A DNA stretch of 64,000 bases from Jannaschia donghaensis. Its GTDB lineage: Bacteria; Pseudomonadota; Alphaproteobacteria; Rhodobacterales; Rhodobacteraceae. Under the pieces are notes generated by a model that searched no databases, had not been told where the DNA came from, and worked only from the letters and a program-made list of their open reading frames with translations. Of the stretch, positions 17,501 through 26,188 are shown one piece after another. The stretch spans positions 1,461,979 through 1,525,978 of the forward strand of contig NZ_CXSU01000012.1 in assembly GCF_001403795.1 (NCBI RefSeq), given 5' to 3'. The position numbers and the translations under genes are program-made. How positions within the stretch are numbered: position 1 is the stretch's first letter; each line of letters begins with the position of its first letter.

Positions 17501-18353
17501 AAGCTTTTAAGAAGGTGTCAAGCCCGTAGGCTTTGACGACCATCTCGAAAACAAGGCGGCGAATGCTGCCGCTGACTGCGGTCGGAAGCATCAAGAAAGT
17601 ATTGCCGCCCTTATTGCACACGGGGCAACGTTCGAGATCGTTGTGGAGTAGACTCTGTTTGAGAAGTTTTGCTCTTGCTGATGGATTAAAACCAAACTCG
17701 CCAAGGTCGTCGAGCTTTATACCCAAATCATCGAGATCAGCCGAGCTGAACGTAAGGCACTTTCTCAGATCCGATATTCGTTCAGCGTCTTGTGGAGTGA
17801 GCTTTGCTTGAGGCATCTCATTCCCCAGCTGGTTTCTGGACAAACCGGCGCGTTTGCAGGCTTCATCTGACAAGGTCAACAGTGCGTAGACCGGATCCCT
17901 GATCACATCGTAGCTTTCGTTCTTGGGAAAACTGTCGACCATCTGCATGAATACCTGTAGGAAGTATCCAGCTCCTTCACTTAGTCCCTCAAGTACGAGG
18001 AAATTGCCACGCATAGTGCTGATGTTGCTTACGAACACATCCTCAGCTGGATCCTCTTGTCTAGCGACGATGCCCTTTTCCATGTCCCCATAAAGTCTGC
18101 GGAAATCCTTCTGTTTGAGCCTGGTTTTGCCGCGACCAAATGCCAAAGCCAAATTGACCAAGGTCTCGATCCGATAGGTCGAACTCTGGAGGTTTTCATT
18201 TAGCAAAAGAGCGGCGAAGGAAAGTGCAGTAGCGAGCGGGTCCGAACTTTCCAGGGCAGCAAAGGTACCTTTGTATTGCTTTCTTAAATCTTTAAACGCA
18301 CCAGTGTTTTGGTTCTCTTCAAGTCTTTTTGGCATAGGCGATAGAGGAAACAT
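14556..18353 (-). CDS. Very large protein with C-terminal PD-(D/E)XK nuclease domain (candidate defence protein)
   Basis: About 1265 aa from the first ATG at 18353; a GTG at 18386 would add 11 residues. The N-terminal and central ~1100 residues match no family I can name. They hold a CPVCNKGG element (possible half zinc site) near residue 240 and long helical stretches. The C-terminus carries DVDVLAWDEQSRRVIAIECK, a PD-(D/E)XK core (Asp, then E-x-K on the next strand) typical of restriction-like endonucleases. Its size, isolation, island location and nuclease tail suggest an anti-phage effector with a large sensor region. No Walker ATPase motif is evident. Codon use is more AT-rich than the chromosomal flanks. 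Confidence 0.7.
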   Translation of the reverse strand: MFPLSPMPKRLEENQNTGAFKDLRKQYKGTFAALESSDPLATALSFAALLLNENLQSSTYRIETLVNLALAFGRGKTRLKQKDFRRLYGDMEKGIVARQEDPAEDVFVSNISTMRGNFLVLEGLSEGAGYFLQVFMQMVDSFPKNESYDVIRDPVYALLTLSDEACKRAGLSRNQLGNEMPQAKLTPQDAERISDLRKCLTFSSADLDDLGIKLDDLGEFGFNPSARAKLLKQSLLHNDLERCPVCNKGGNTFLMLPTAVSGSIRRLVFEMVVKAYGLDTFLKALAHEYSKRLKLIPFLGEFGRVQLEFKPAGDTLMASVFRWVDDGRALHILFFMDNLRGFEKTGFGGWDKNQPSTSAAILDHIKLAKAKAEKGDDFKSGIILVVGCGVGRGIMHDVSVLEHEDWDVDFLSVHDFEALSNKNSFAPISLWRLKDAERQVSEAGIKLLNINGLLNLIAWREQLGGHLVPHNQVPDALGDGGACLIMVDQNALRTLRHQTKQEADVHSACKLDGSWTLVRRTSSSLSEEDKSISLYADMLSNESLPALLFEDRGTEWWTQVSGVEGSPRDAIFERWRMLSTWLPRIAQAFGVLEEQHKPPNRLQINATFDGAMAGLAEQPKPFSENELRETFSVSAQTDEAVVTVKANRRFEDAFFNEDNVAEREWVRAACLGVSQLAAEPLPTEQFEDLINSIVPNNRVRQTHAFPAVSFRDFVHHKLPRKPVFINDADTGTLKLFLGWKVRDRKLGATVQGKAECTAYLRQLVEFLENKLINFLRKFEKKSILQRLITNHEAAMCDQETWKRTAAAVSALHEDKGRALEEILKHQSKLNAVFQSSRVLVEVANCVCGLDDGDAFGEFDLAKSMAMMIEIIEFGGWSDAIHYGAMEPALMVAALGDVLANHDFFQEVVVPFGQAGMTSRVERSIQGYGDHFSAPKEKISEPEKKFAAEKEQFSKAWECELGFPIEAHGAFVVACEEVGLAEEKACFVVRKSELTRKVLDLRPELEPHLNKIFHELSLLPRSDWRVAPEGFTDLDRQPWKFRRLLSVLRRPLIQLDDAEDPEIYLWPGMVGDGGKYTFTRYWDAEFREIQIRTKEMLRWNGATKDKTSFNDQVAGRLRELGWTAKSDVGLTQILGRSQDETLGNIKKLGDVDVLAWDEQSRRVIAIECKDLMYRQTPGEIAEQLSSFRGELDAKGKPDLLLKHLNRASALRASLDELRKFTKISDPTLEDYLVFSGQVPMGYAKEGIRSKANMLLFDEIGTLALNT

Positions 18354-18661
18354 AAATTCTGCCACTAGATTGGAGGACACGAGCACTACTATTACACGAG
18401 TGCTCGCAAGAAAATAAGCCCTTTGTAGCTATTAATTCTTTTCGCCTGCAATCAGGGGTATGCGAATGGCTACTTTGGAACCTCACCGAATTACATTGCG
18501 CACCGCAGCGAAAGTCCGGTTTCCGCCCTTCGATACGGCGTATGTGCGTTGCGTTTTCTACTGAATCGGCTAGGGATTTACACTCCTGGGCTAAGCTTCT
18601 GTCATGGGTAAACGGCATCGCTGATCGGGGGCGGCAACCGTCGGGCAAGGGCAGTGCTTAC
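18354..18661. other. Intergenic region between two minus-strand genes
   Basis: 308 bp including the upstream region of the large nuclease gene. It contains a GCAGCGAAAGTCCGGTTTCC stretch near 18505 resembling one at ~40705; no gene is supported. Confidence 0.4.
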
Positions 18662-19522
18662 TCAAAGGCCTCTTACCGCCCCCAGGAACCGATACTCGCC
18701 TTTACGAAGATGGACCGCTGCGACGGTGCCGTTTCGATAGCTACCGCCATCCACATTGATGCGACCGACGGTTCCGAGTTTGTCGAGATGCGTCGACAGT
18801 TCCGAACCATCTTCGAACGACCTTGTCCATGGTGCAGTGTGCCCATGAATCACGGCGCGTGCGTTGTAACGCGTCCAACCCTCCGCCCATGCGGCCCAAT
18901 CCCCCCGGATCCATGCCCAGTGATCATGATGAGGACTTGAGGAATTGGCAGCGTCAAGCGTTAGGGGCTGAGCGAGCCACCCCTCTGGGTCTTTTGCCTT
19001 GTGGTGGACGCCTGCGTGAACAACGAGAATCTCTCCGCAGCGGTGATGAGACGGTGCTGAACGAAGCCATGCCTCGTAGCCGCTCGGCAGGGCAGCACGA
19101 ATAGCGCGTAGGCCGTCTTGCGGCGAGAGAGTCCCGTACAGATCGATTTCCTTCAACATAGATCCACCGCCGTTGGACAGCCATGCATCGATCGGGTCCG
19201 CGAACCCGTGCCAAGACGTTCCGTCACCCGTCACCTTCGGTCTATCGAGGTGCGCTAAGGCCTCGAAGAGAAGGCCCTCATGATTGCCGGGCAAGAGGAT
19301 GCCACCTTGAAGATGGATGCGCTCCCAACCTGTCCTGACGCTCCCAAGACTGTCCGGACCTCGATCGATGAGGTCGCCGAGCTGGATGACACGCACATCG
19401 TCGAGATGATCGAGCAGCGAACCGAGAGGTTCCGTCATGCCATGAACATCTCCAATGACGGCTATGTCTTCGTCCAGCGAGAGGTCGTGCGGATACCACC
19501 GAGTCTCCAAGATCCTAGCCAT
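18662..19522 (-). CDS. Metallophosphoesterase (calcineurin-like, PPP-type phosphatase)
   Basis: 286 aa, ATG 19522 with a strong GGAGGT ribosome site. All metal-binding motifs are present in order: GDVHG (about residue 24), GDLIDRGP (about 49), GNHE (about 78), VHAGVHH (about 169) and HGHT (about 226). This is the bacterial PPP/ApaH-like arrangement with two metal ions, so protein phosphatase or dinucleotide tetraphosphatase activity is plausible. It lies between the giant nuclease and an IS3 remnant; functional linkage to either is not evident. Confidence 0.85.
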   Translation of the reverse strand: MARILETRWYPHDLSLDEDIAVIGDVHGMTEPLGSLLDHLDDVRVIQLGDLIDRGPDSLGSVRTGWERIHLQGGILLPGNHEGLLFEALAHLDRPKVTGDGTSWHGFADPIDAWLSNGGGSMLKEIDLYGTLSPQDGLRAIRAALPSGYEAWLRSAPSHHRCGEILVVHAGVHHKAKDPEGWLAQPLTLDAANSSSPHHDHWAWIRGDWAAWAEGWTRYNARAVIHGHTAPWTRSFEDGSELSTHLDKLGTVGRINVDGGSYRNGTVAAVHLRKGEYRFLGAVRGL

Positions 19523-19734
19523 GATGTACCTCCGGCCAAAACGATAGCCGGTAACCGCAAGCTACGGGAAGGTGAACGTTCTAGCCTATCTACAGACCCC
19601 CGGCGGGGAGCGTGCAGGGACACTGACCTTGACCTGCCCCCCGCGAAAGCCCCCATCATGATGTAGAGTCTGCCCAACCCTGAAGGAGCAGACGAACGCG
19701 GAGGAGCCGCTTTCCCTCGACGCAGATTATCGGG

Positions 19735-19959
19735 ATGATCAAGGAGCAAGAGGCAGGCATGCCGACTGCGGAGGTTTGCCGCAGGCACGGGCTTATCCCG
19801 GCAACGTTCTACAAGCTGAAATTCAAGTATGGCAGCATGGAGGTGTCGCAGGCCGCGAGGCTGAAGGCGCTGGAGGACGAGAACGCCAAACTGAAGCGGC
19901 TGCTGGCCGATACGATGCTGAACAATGTGGTTCTGAAGGATCTTCTGGGAAAGAACTGA
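19735..19959 (+). CDS. IS3-family orfA (helix-turn-helix, leucine-zipper protein)
   Basis: 74 aa from ATG 19735. The frame is open upstream, so the start may be earlier. It shows the orfA HTH (MPTAEVCRRHGLIPATFYKL) followed by an alpha-helical zipper (ALEDENAKLKRLLADTML) that mediates transposase multimerisation. Downstream orfB is broken, so the protein has no partner in this copy. Confidence 0.8.
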   Translation: MIKEQEAGMPTAEVCRRHGLIPATFYKLKFKYGSMEVSQAARLKALEDENAKLKRLLADTMLNNVVLKDLLGKN

Positions 19960-20665
19960 CGACGCTGACCAAGCGGCGAGAGGCAGCGCTCAGAGTGGTG
20001 CGGGATTGCGACATCTCGCAGCGCCGGGCCTGCCGGACTGCCCTAAGATCCGCAAGGAGATGCAGTCGATCGGCGGAAAGCGGGCCCGTGGAACGCGTTC
20101 CCCGATGCCGGAGGCTGCGCATCCCAATGCGCGCTGGTCTCTGGACTTCCTTGCTTACAGCTTCGGAACATTCGGGAAACTCCGCATTCTGGCGGTGATA
20201 GACAATTGCAGCCGCGAAAACCTGTGCCTGATTGCTGACACCAGCATCTCCGGCGCACGAGTTGCACGTGAGCAGGATGCGCCGGTGCGGATCTACGGTA
20301 AACCCGGATGTAATATCAGCGACAACGGGACAGAGTTCACGAACCGGGGCATTCTGAGGTAGGCCAATCAGAACGCAATGGCTTGGCACTATATCGACTC
20401 ATGGAAGCCGCAGCAGAACGACTTTATCGAGTCATTCAACGGCAGCCTGCGCGACGAACGGCTGAACGAGGAGATATTTGATACCCTGGACGACACCCGC
20501 CGGAAACTGGCGCTCTGGCGTTACGATTACAACACCGTCAGGCCGGACTCATCGTTCGGGAACAAAACACTGCCGAAGCGCGCCTCACGCCTGAGCAATT
20601 TGAGAGGTCCGCGACCGGCGCGCTTGCCAAGCCCGAAACCGACGACTACCAAAATCAAACCTTAG
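19956..20665 (+). pseudogene. IS3-family orfB transposase, deleted and frameshifted
   Basis: The frame begins LTTLTKRREAALRVV. After QRRACR there is a frameshift and loss of roughly the next 80 residues expected in orfB. The rve catalytic core follows: WSLDFLAYSF (first Asp), VSDNGTE-like ISDNGTEF (second Asp), a TAG stop at 20360, then [20 protein letters not shown] with the catalytic Glu. It cannot make an active transposase. Confidence 0.85.
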
Positions 20666-20716
20666 ACTCTCGTTATGAACGAGAGATCAGCGGGGGGCAG
20701 GTCACTGCAAGGTTAG

Positions 20717-20875
20717 AAAACTAAGAAAAAGGTAGGTTTGCCGGTCAAGCCGAAGTATCGCCATCCCGAGAATGAAGCGATGACCTGGAGCGGACGCGGG
20801 CGGCAGTCGGCATCTTTCAAAGATGCCATGGAGGCCGGCAACAAGCCAGAGAGCATGCTGATCGGCGATCTTTGA
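20717..20875 (+). pseudogene. H-NS-like nucleoid protein, C-terminal fragment
   Basis: A 52-codon frame after a stop at 20714 reads KPKYRHPENEAMTWSGRGRQ, then SASFKDAMEAGNKPESMLI. This matches the C-terminal DNA-binding domain of alphaproteobacterial H-NS/HvrA proteins (core TWxGRGRxP; here GRGRQS with Ser for Pro). The N-terminal oligomerisation domain is absent and the fragment starts 12 bp after the IS3 end, so the IS event probably truncated it. Confidence 0.75.
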
Positions 20876-20924
20876 TGCCGGCAGTTTCAAACATTCATCC
20901 GAAGCGAACTGCCGTTATTCATGC

Positions 20925-23900
20925 ATGACTGATGTCGACAAACTCTTAAATTGCTGCCTGTCAGTCGATCTGGAGGTAAACCCTCAGACTGCGAAAGTCT
21001 TCGCGTTTGCCGCTGTTTCGGCAGGCGCGACCCCTGAAGTGGTTTCTAGTGGGACAGATATGGCTGCCGATCTGGATCGGCTTGAGAGACAGCTGGTCGA
21101 TTATAAGCATCTTCTCGGTCACAATGTTCTTCGCCACGATCTCGAACACCTCGTCGCAGCGCGTCCTCGACTGGCAGAGATCATCGAAGCCCCGATCGAT
21201 ACACTTTGGTTGAACCCCCTCGCCTTCCCGCGCAATCCGTACCACCGGCTTGTGAAGCACTATCAGGACGGCCGCCTCCAAGCAGGTCACGTAAATGATC
21301 CAGAGCTTGACGCAAAACTGGTCTTTGATGTCTTGGCGAACCAGCTTGTTGCCCTGCGGGAGATGCACGTCGAGACGCCGGATACCTTGGCTGCATTTCA
21401 TTTCCTCGCGACGCGCATGGAGCGTTCGGGCGGCTTCGATGCGGTCTTCACGTCTGTCCGAAGGGCACCGGTTCCGGATAAGGCGGACACGACGGCCGCG
21501 ATCCACCGCCTGCTCGATGGCAATGCGTGCGGCAAGCGGCTTCAACAAACATTAGGACGCCTGGAGGACCGGCGTCTTGGGTGGCCGATCGCCTATGCAC
21601 TTTCATGGATAATGGTCGCAGGCGGCGACTCCGTGATGCCGCCGTGGGTCCGCGCGCAATTTCCGGAAGCCGCGATCATTGTGCGCCACCTTCGCGACAC
21701 GTCTTGCAAGGCTCCAGATTGTGCGTGGTGCGCCAAGATGAACGATCCCGTTCAGGCGCTCGATCGCTGGTTCGGGTTCGAAGCGTTTCGCCCTGCCCCG
21801 GTCGACAAAACGGGCCGCCCGCTTCAGGAACGGATCGTCGACGAGGCGATGAGCGGCACGAGCGTACTCGGCATTCTGCCAACTGGTACTGGCAAGTCCG
21901 TTTGCTACCAGATTCCGGCCCTCTCGCGATTTGACAAGACAGGGGCGCTGACTGTGGTGATCTCGCCTCTCGTCGCCCTGATGGCCGATCAAGTGCAGGG
22001 CATGGAACGCGCGGGCATTTCCTCAGCCGTGACGATAAACGGCATGCTATCCATGCCTGAACGGCAGGACGCGCTAGACAAGGTTCGTCTTGGCGAAGCG
22101 GCGATGCTGATCATCTCTCCCGAACAGCTGCGGAGCGTCTCCGTCCGGTCCGTGCTCAAGCAGCGGGAGATCGGCCTCTGGGTCCTCGACGAAGCGCACT
22201 GTGTCTCAAAGTGGGGCCACGACTTCCGACCGGACTATCGATACATAGGTCGCTTCATCAAGGAGTTTTCGGGCGATCAGGACTCTGCACCCGTGCTCTG
22301 CCTGACGGCGACCGCGAAACCCGACGTGGTTCGGGACATCCGGGAGCACTTCATGACACGCGTCGGAGTGGATCTCCTCCTTCTTGATGGCGGCGCAAGC
22401 CGGACGAACCTGACATTTGGCGTTCAGGAGACCGGACGTAACACGAAGCTCTCGGACATTCTGGACGTCATCGCCGATAAGCTGCCATCTGAAGGAGCAT
22501 CGGGGGCCGTAGTCTATTGCTCATCCCGGCGTGAGACCGAACGGGTGGCCGACTTCCTCAAGCAGCAAGGAATGTCCGCCGAGCACTTCCACGCCGGACT
22601 GACGGCGGAGGTGAAGAAGGACATCCAGGAACGCTTTCGTGTCGGTGAACTCCGAATTATCGCCGCGACCAACGCTTTTGGCATGGGTATAGACAAGCCC
22701 GACATTCGTCTGGTCGTCCATGGCGATATCCCCGGATCGCTGGAAAACTACCTCCAGGAGGCAGGACGCGCCGGGCGCGACCGCGATGCCGCGAGTTGCG
22801 TCCTGCTTTACACGCCCGAAGACGTGGAGCGACAGTTCTCGTTGACGGCGCGGTCGCGGCTTGCGCGTCATGAGATCGGAGCCATCCTGCGGGCGTTGCG
22901 CCAGATCGACGAGAAAACGCGGAAGTCTGGCACTGTCGTCGCAACCCCCGGTGAGATCGTTCGTGCCGAGACGGATCATGAATTCATCCGGGATACGTCG
23001 ACCGAAGACACGCGCGTGAAGACGGCCGTTTCCTGGCTGGAGGAAGCAACGCTCGTCAGTCGGGAGGAGAACCGGGTTCAGGTCTTTCCGTCCTCTCTAT
23101 TGGTGCGAACGATCGAAGACGCCCGCGCCCTGTTGAAGGCAGCGAATATTACCAGCGCACAGCAGAAGGCGTTGCTGGCCATCGTAGGCCATTTGATGAA
23201 CGCTCCACCCGACCAAGGCATTTCCACGGACGAGCTCTGCGGCGCAAGCAGCCTCGCGCCATCGCAGCTCTCGAAAGCGATGGCCGATCTCGAACGCCTC
23301 GGGATCGCACGCAACGACATGGCGGTGACAGTGTTTCTGCACGTCGGCGTCGAAGGACAGTCGACGGCGCGACTTGCAGACGCCTTCGCGCTTGAGAAAG
23401 CTCTCGTCGCGGCGATGCAGGAAGCTGCCCCGGACGCGGACGCCTCCACAGGTCACCCCCTTCATCTGGCTGAGACGTGTCAGGTTCTGCGCAACGCCGG
23501 CCATTCTCAGGTCCGTCCGGACCTCGTTGAAAAGCTCTTGCGCGGCATGACCCGGGACGGACGGGACCGGGACGGCGGGCGCGGCAATATCCGGTTGCGT
23601 AAGGCCACCCGAAACACGCTCCACGTCCACCTTGAGAGGTCCTGGGGCACCGTCGAGCAAGTGGCCGAACTGCGGGCTCAGGCCGGCGGTCTCCTTCTCG
23701 CTCATCTGGCGGGGAAACTCGCGAAGGGGACCCGTGGCAAGGACCTTCAGGTCGAGACCACCGTCGGAGACCTCCTCGCGGCGCTAACATCGGATGCCTT
23801 GCTGGCGAGCAGTGGTATCAGGGACATGACCAAGATGCTCGAGCGCGCGCTGCTCTGGATGCATGAGCAGGGTGTCGTGACACTCGGCAAGGGCCTGACG

Positions 23901-26030
23901 GTGTTCCGCCCTGCAATCACGGTGTTGATGAACCCGAAGGGCGGACGGTTCACGCAGGCAAATTTCCTGCCGCTCGAAGAGCACTATGCCGAACAGACCA
24001 TCCAGACCCACGTCATGGCGGCTTATGCCGAAGCCGGCTTGGAAGATATGAAAGCGGCCGAAAACCTTTCGCATGACTACTTCACGCGCGAGAAGGACAG
24101 CTTCCTCGACCGCTGGCTTCCCGGAAAAAGCACCGAGATCCGCCGGCAGACCTCCAGTGCGTCCTGGAAGAGGATCGTCGACGATCTTGGCAACCGCGTG
24201 CAGCAGGACATCGTGGCCGACGACCGCGAGCAAACGAATGTCCTCGTTCTCGCCGGTCCCGGATCGGGAAAGACGCGTGTCCTCGTCCACCGCATCGCTT
24301 ACCTGCTCCGGATCAAGCGGGAGGACCCGCGCGGCATCCTCGTGCTGACCTACAATCGTCACGCGGCCGCCGAGATCCGCGCGCGCCTGCGACACCTCGT
24401 CGGCAACGATGCGACCGGGGTGACGATCTCTACATGCCACGCCCTTGCGATGCGGCTCGTCGGTGCAAGCTTCGTGGATATGGCAGCAGAGGGGCGCGAC
24501 TTCGACGCGGTTCTGGCGGAGGCGACACGGCAACTTACGGGAGACGGTCTGAGCCGGGCCGAGGCGGAAGCGCAGAGGGACGCGCTGATGCAGGGCTTTC
24601 GCTGGATCCTCGTCGATGAGTATCAGGATATCGGCCCGGCCGAGTACGGCCTGATCTCCGCTGTGGCCGGGCGGTCGCTGGAGGATCCTGACCTGAAGCT
24701 GAGCCTATTCGCGGTCGGCGATGACGATCAGAATGTCTATGCCTTCAAAGGCGCAGCGGTCACCTACATCCGCAAGTTCGAGGAGGACTACCGGGCCAAG
24801 CCGACGTTCCTCGTCGAGAACTACCGCTCGACGCGCCATATCGTTGAGGCCGCCAATGCGGTGATCGGCGAGGCTCCGGGTCGCATGAAGGACGGGCACG
24901 ATATCACCGTGAACGCTGCCCGCAGGATGGAGCCCGCAGGTGGCAGGATGGCTGCGGCCGATCCTGTCGCTCACGGCAGAGTCCAGCATTTTCAAGTATC
25001 GCCTGGGGACGTACCGCAAGCGATTGCCGCCATTGATGAGCTGATACGCCTTTCACGTCTGGATCCGGATTGGAATTGGACGCGTGCCGCTGTCATTGCG
25101 CGAAACTGGAAGTCTCTCGCACCTGTCCGTGCTTACGCCGAAAAACTGGGCACTCCCGTCGAAATGGCGAACGAAAAGCTGCCGAGCATCTGGCGGCTTC
25201 GCGAGATGCAGGCAATCGTCGATGCCCTGCGCGGCGACCCCGCAAAGATGTCCGGTATCGATGATCTCCTGGTCCTGCTGAACCGGCAGGCCCCGAACCG
25301 TTGGACCAGGCTCATCGCGACCGGCATCGCCGACCTCGCGCGGGAAATCGGCAGTCAGGTGATGCCGGTCCCCGACGTGATCGAATGGCTGGCGGAATGG
25401 GCCCGCGACGCACGCGGCGAACAACATGGCCTGCTTCTGCTAACGGCCCACCGCTCGAAAGGTCTGGAGTTCGACCATGTCTGTATCCTGGACGGGGGAT
25501 GGGACAGGACATCGAAGGGCGAGGATGCCGAAGCCCCGCGGCGTCTGTTCTATGTGGCGATGACACGGGCGCGGAAGACACTCGCCATAATGGCCAGCGG
25601 ACGGCACCGGTTTCTTTCGAAGTCGGGAAGGACATTTCTTAAAAGGGACTACGCACCCGCCGACCATACTTTGATCCCGGCAGGGTCAGAGTACTTGGCT
25701 CCCTCCCTAACGACGGTCGACCTGTCGTATGCGGGCCGCCTGCCCGTCTCCAATCAAACCCATGCGGCTGTTCGAAATAGCGTCGTCGGCGACCGGATCG
25801 AATTGAGGGTCGTCGATGACAGGTGGCTCATCTTTGACACCCGTGGTGACATTCTCGGGCGGATGGCAAAATCCTGGTCGCTGCCGAAAGGCACGACAGC
25901 CTCGGACGCGAAGATCGGCGCGATCATCAGATGGCGCAAATCGGATTGTGGCGAAGACTTCCAGTACGGCATCAGACAAGACGCCTGGGAAACCGTCCTG
26001 CCGGAATCGTCGTTTCACCGGAAAAAGTGA
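20925..26030 (+). CDS. DEDD exonuclease - RecQ helicase - UvrD-type helicase fusion
   Basis: 1701 aa from ATG 20925. Residues ~1-140 look like a DEDD 3'-5' exonuclease: SVDLEV (D15, E17), GHNVLRHDL (D72), NDPELDA (D129, with N where DEDDh enzymes usually have H). RecQ core: PTGTGKS (about 323), VLDEAHC (about 420), LTATAKPDVV, and AFGMGIDKPDIR with YLQEAGRAGRDR. The middle ~350 residues include HTH-like segments. The C-terminal SF1 UvrD/Rep helicase has LAGPGSGKTR (about 1105), LVDEYQDIG (about 1229), GDDDQNVYAFKGA, LLTAHRSKGLEF (about 1505) and FYVAMTRARKTL (about 1541). Exonuclease + RecQ recalls eukaryotic WRN; adding a second helicase is unusual. The 158-bp gap to the TniQ-like gene suggests an operon. 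A DNA-processing defence or repair role is inferred. Confidence 0.85.
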   Translation: MTDVDKLLNCCLSVDLEVNPQTAKVFAFAAVSAGATPEVVSSGTDMAADLDRLERQLVDYKHLLGHNVLRHDLEHLVAARPRLAEIIEAPIDTLWLNPLAFPRNPYHRLVKHYQDGRLQAGHVNDPELDAKLVFDVLANQLVALREMHVETPDTLAAFHFLATRMERSGGFDAVFTSVRRAPVPDKADTTAAIHRLLDGNACGKRLQQTLGRLEDRRLGWPIAYALSWIMVAGGDSVMPPWVRAQFPEAAIIVRHLRDTSCKAPDCAWCAKMNDPVQALDRWFGFEAFRPAPVDKTGRPLQERIVDEAMSGTSVLGILPTGTGKSVCYQIPALSRFDKTGALTVVISPLVALMADQVQGMERAGISSAVTINGMLSMPERQDALDKVRLGEAAMLIISPEQLRSVSVRSVLKQREIGLWVLDEAHCVSKWGHDFRPDYRYIGRFIKEFSGDQDSAPVLCLTATAKPDVVRDIREHFMTRVGVDLLLLDGGASRTNLTFGVQETGRNTKLSDILDVIADKLPSEGASGAVVYCSSRRETERVADFLKQQGMSAEHFHAGLTAEVKKDIQERFRVGELRIIAATNAFGMGIDKPDIRLVVHGDIPGSLENYLQEAGRAGRDRDAASCVLLYTPEDVERQFSLTARSRLARHEIGAILRALRQIDEKTRKSGTVVATPGEIVRAETDHEFIRDTSTEDTRVKTAVSWLEEATLVSREENRVQVFPSSLLVRTIEDARALLKAANITSAQQKALLAIVGHLMNAPPDQGISTDELCGASSLAPSQLSKAMADLERLGIARNDMAVTVFLHVGVEGQSTARLADAFALEKALVAAMQEAAPDADASTGHPLHLAETCQVLRNAGHSQVRPDLVEKLLRGMTRDGRDRDGGRGNIRLRKATRNTLHVHLERSWGTVEQVAELRAQAGGLLLAHLAGKLAKGTRGKDLQVETTVGDLLAALTSDALLASSGIRDMTKMLERALLWMHEQGVVTLGKGLTVFRPAITVLMNPKGGRFTQANFLPLEEHYAEQTIQTHVMAAYAEAGLEDMKAAENLSHDYFTREKDSFLDRWLPGKSTEIRRQTSSASWKRIVDDLGNRVQQDIVADDREQTNVLVLAGPGSGKTRVLVHRIAYLLRIKREDPRGILVLTYNRHAAAEIRARLRHLVGNDATGVTISTCHALAMRLVGASFVDMAAEGRDFDAVLAEATRQLTGDGLSRAEAEAQRDALMQGFRWILVDEYQDIGPAEYGLISAVAGRSLEDPDLKLSLFAVGDDDQNVYAFKGAAVTYIRKFEEDYRAKPTFLVENYRSTRHIVEAANAVIGEAPGRMKDGHDITVNAARRMEPAGGRMAAADPVAHGRVQHFQVSPGDVPQAIAAIDELIRLSRLDPDWNWTRAAVIARNWKSLAPVRAYAEKLGTPVEMANEKLPSIWRLREMQAIVDALRGDPAKMSGIDDLLVLLNRQAPNRWTRLIATGIADLAREIGSQVMPVPDVIEWLAEWARDARGEQHGLLLLTAHRSKGLEFDHVCILDGGWDRTSKGEDAEAPRRLFYVAMTRARKTLAIMASGRHRFLSKSGRTFLKRDYAPADHTLIPAGSEYLAPSLTTVDLSYAGRLPVSNQTHAAVRNSVVGDRIELRVVDDRWLIFDTRGDILGRMAKSWSLPKGTTASDAKIGAIIRWRKSDCGEDFQYGIRQDAWETVLPESSFHRKK

Positions 26031-26188
26031 TTGTTTCATCGTTCGCTTTCAAACATCCCATGAAGCAGGAGTATCGTAGCCATATGTGCCATGTGTCGGT
26101 GGATGGAGGCAGAATGGGGTCGATGTCTAACTCTTCGATTGGAAGATTTGGAATGGCCGCCGAATAGTTCAGGCGATACCAAGCAAAT

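Larger units (their letters stand above)
19630..20704 (+). mobile_element. Degenerate IS3-family element
   Basis: Perfect 15-bp terminal inverted repeats TGACCTGCCCCCCGC (19630-19644 and complement at 20690-20704). Inside are an orfA-like frame and a DDE orfB with an internal deletion, a frameshift and an in-frame stop. No clear target duplication. The right end abuts an H-NS fragment. Confidence 0.85.
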
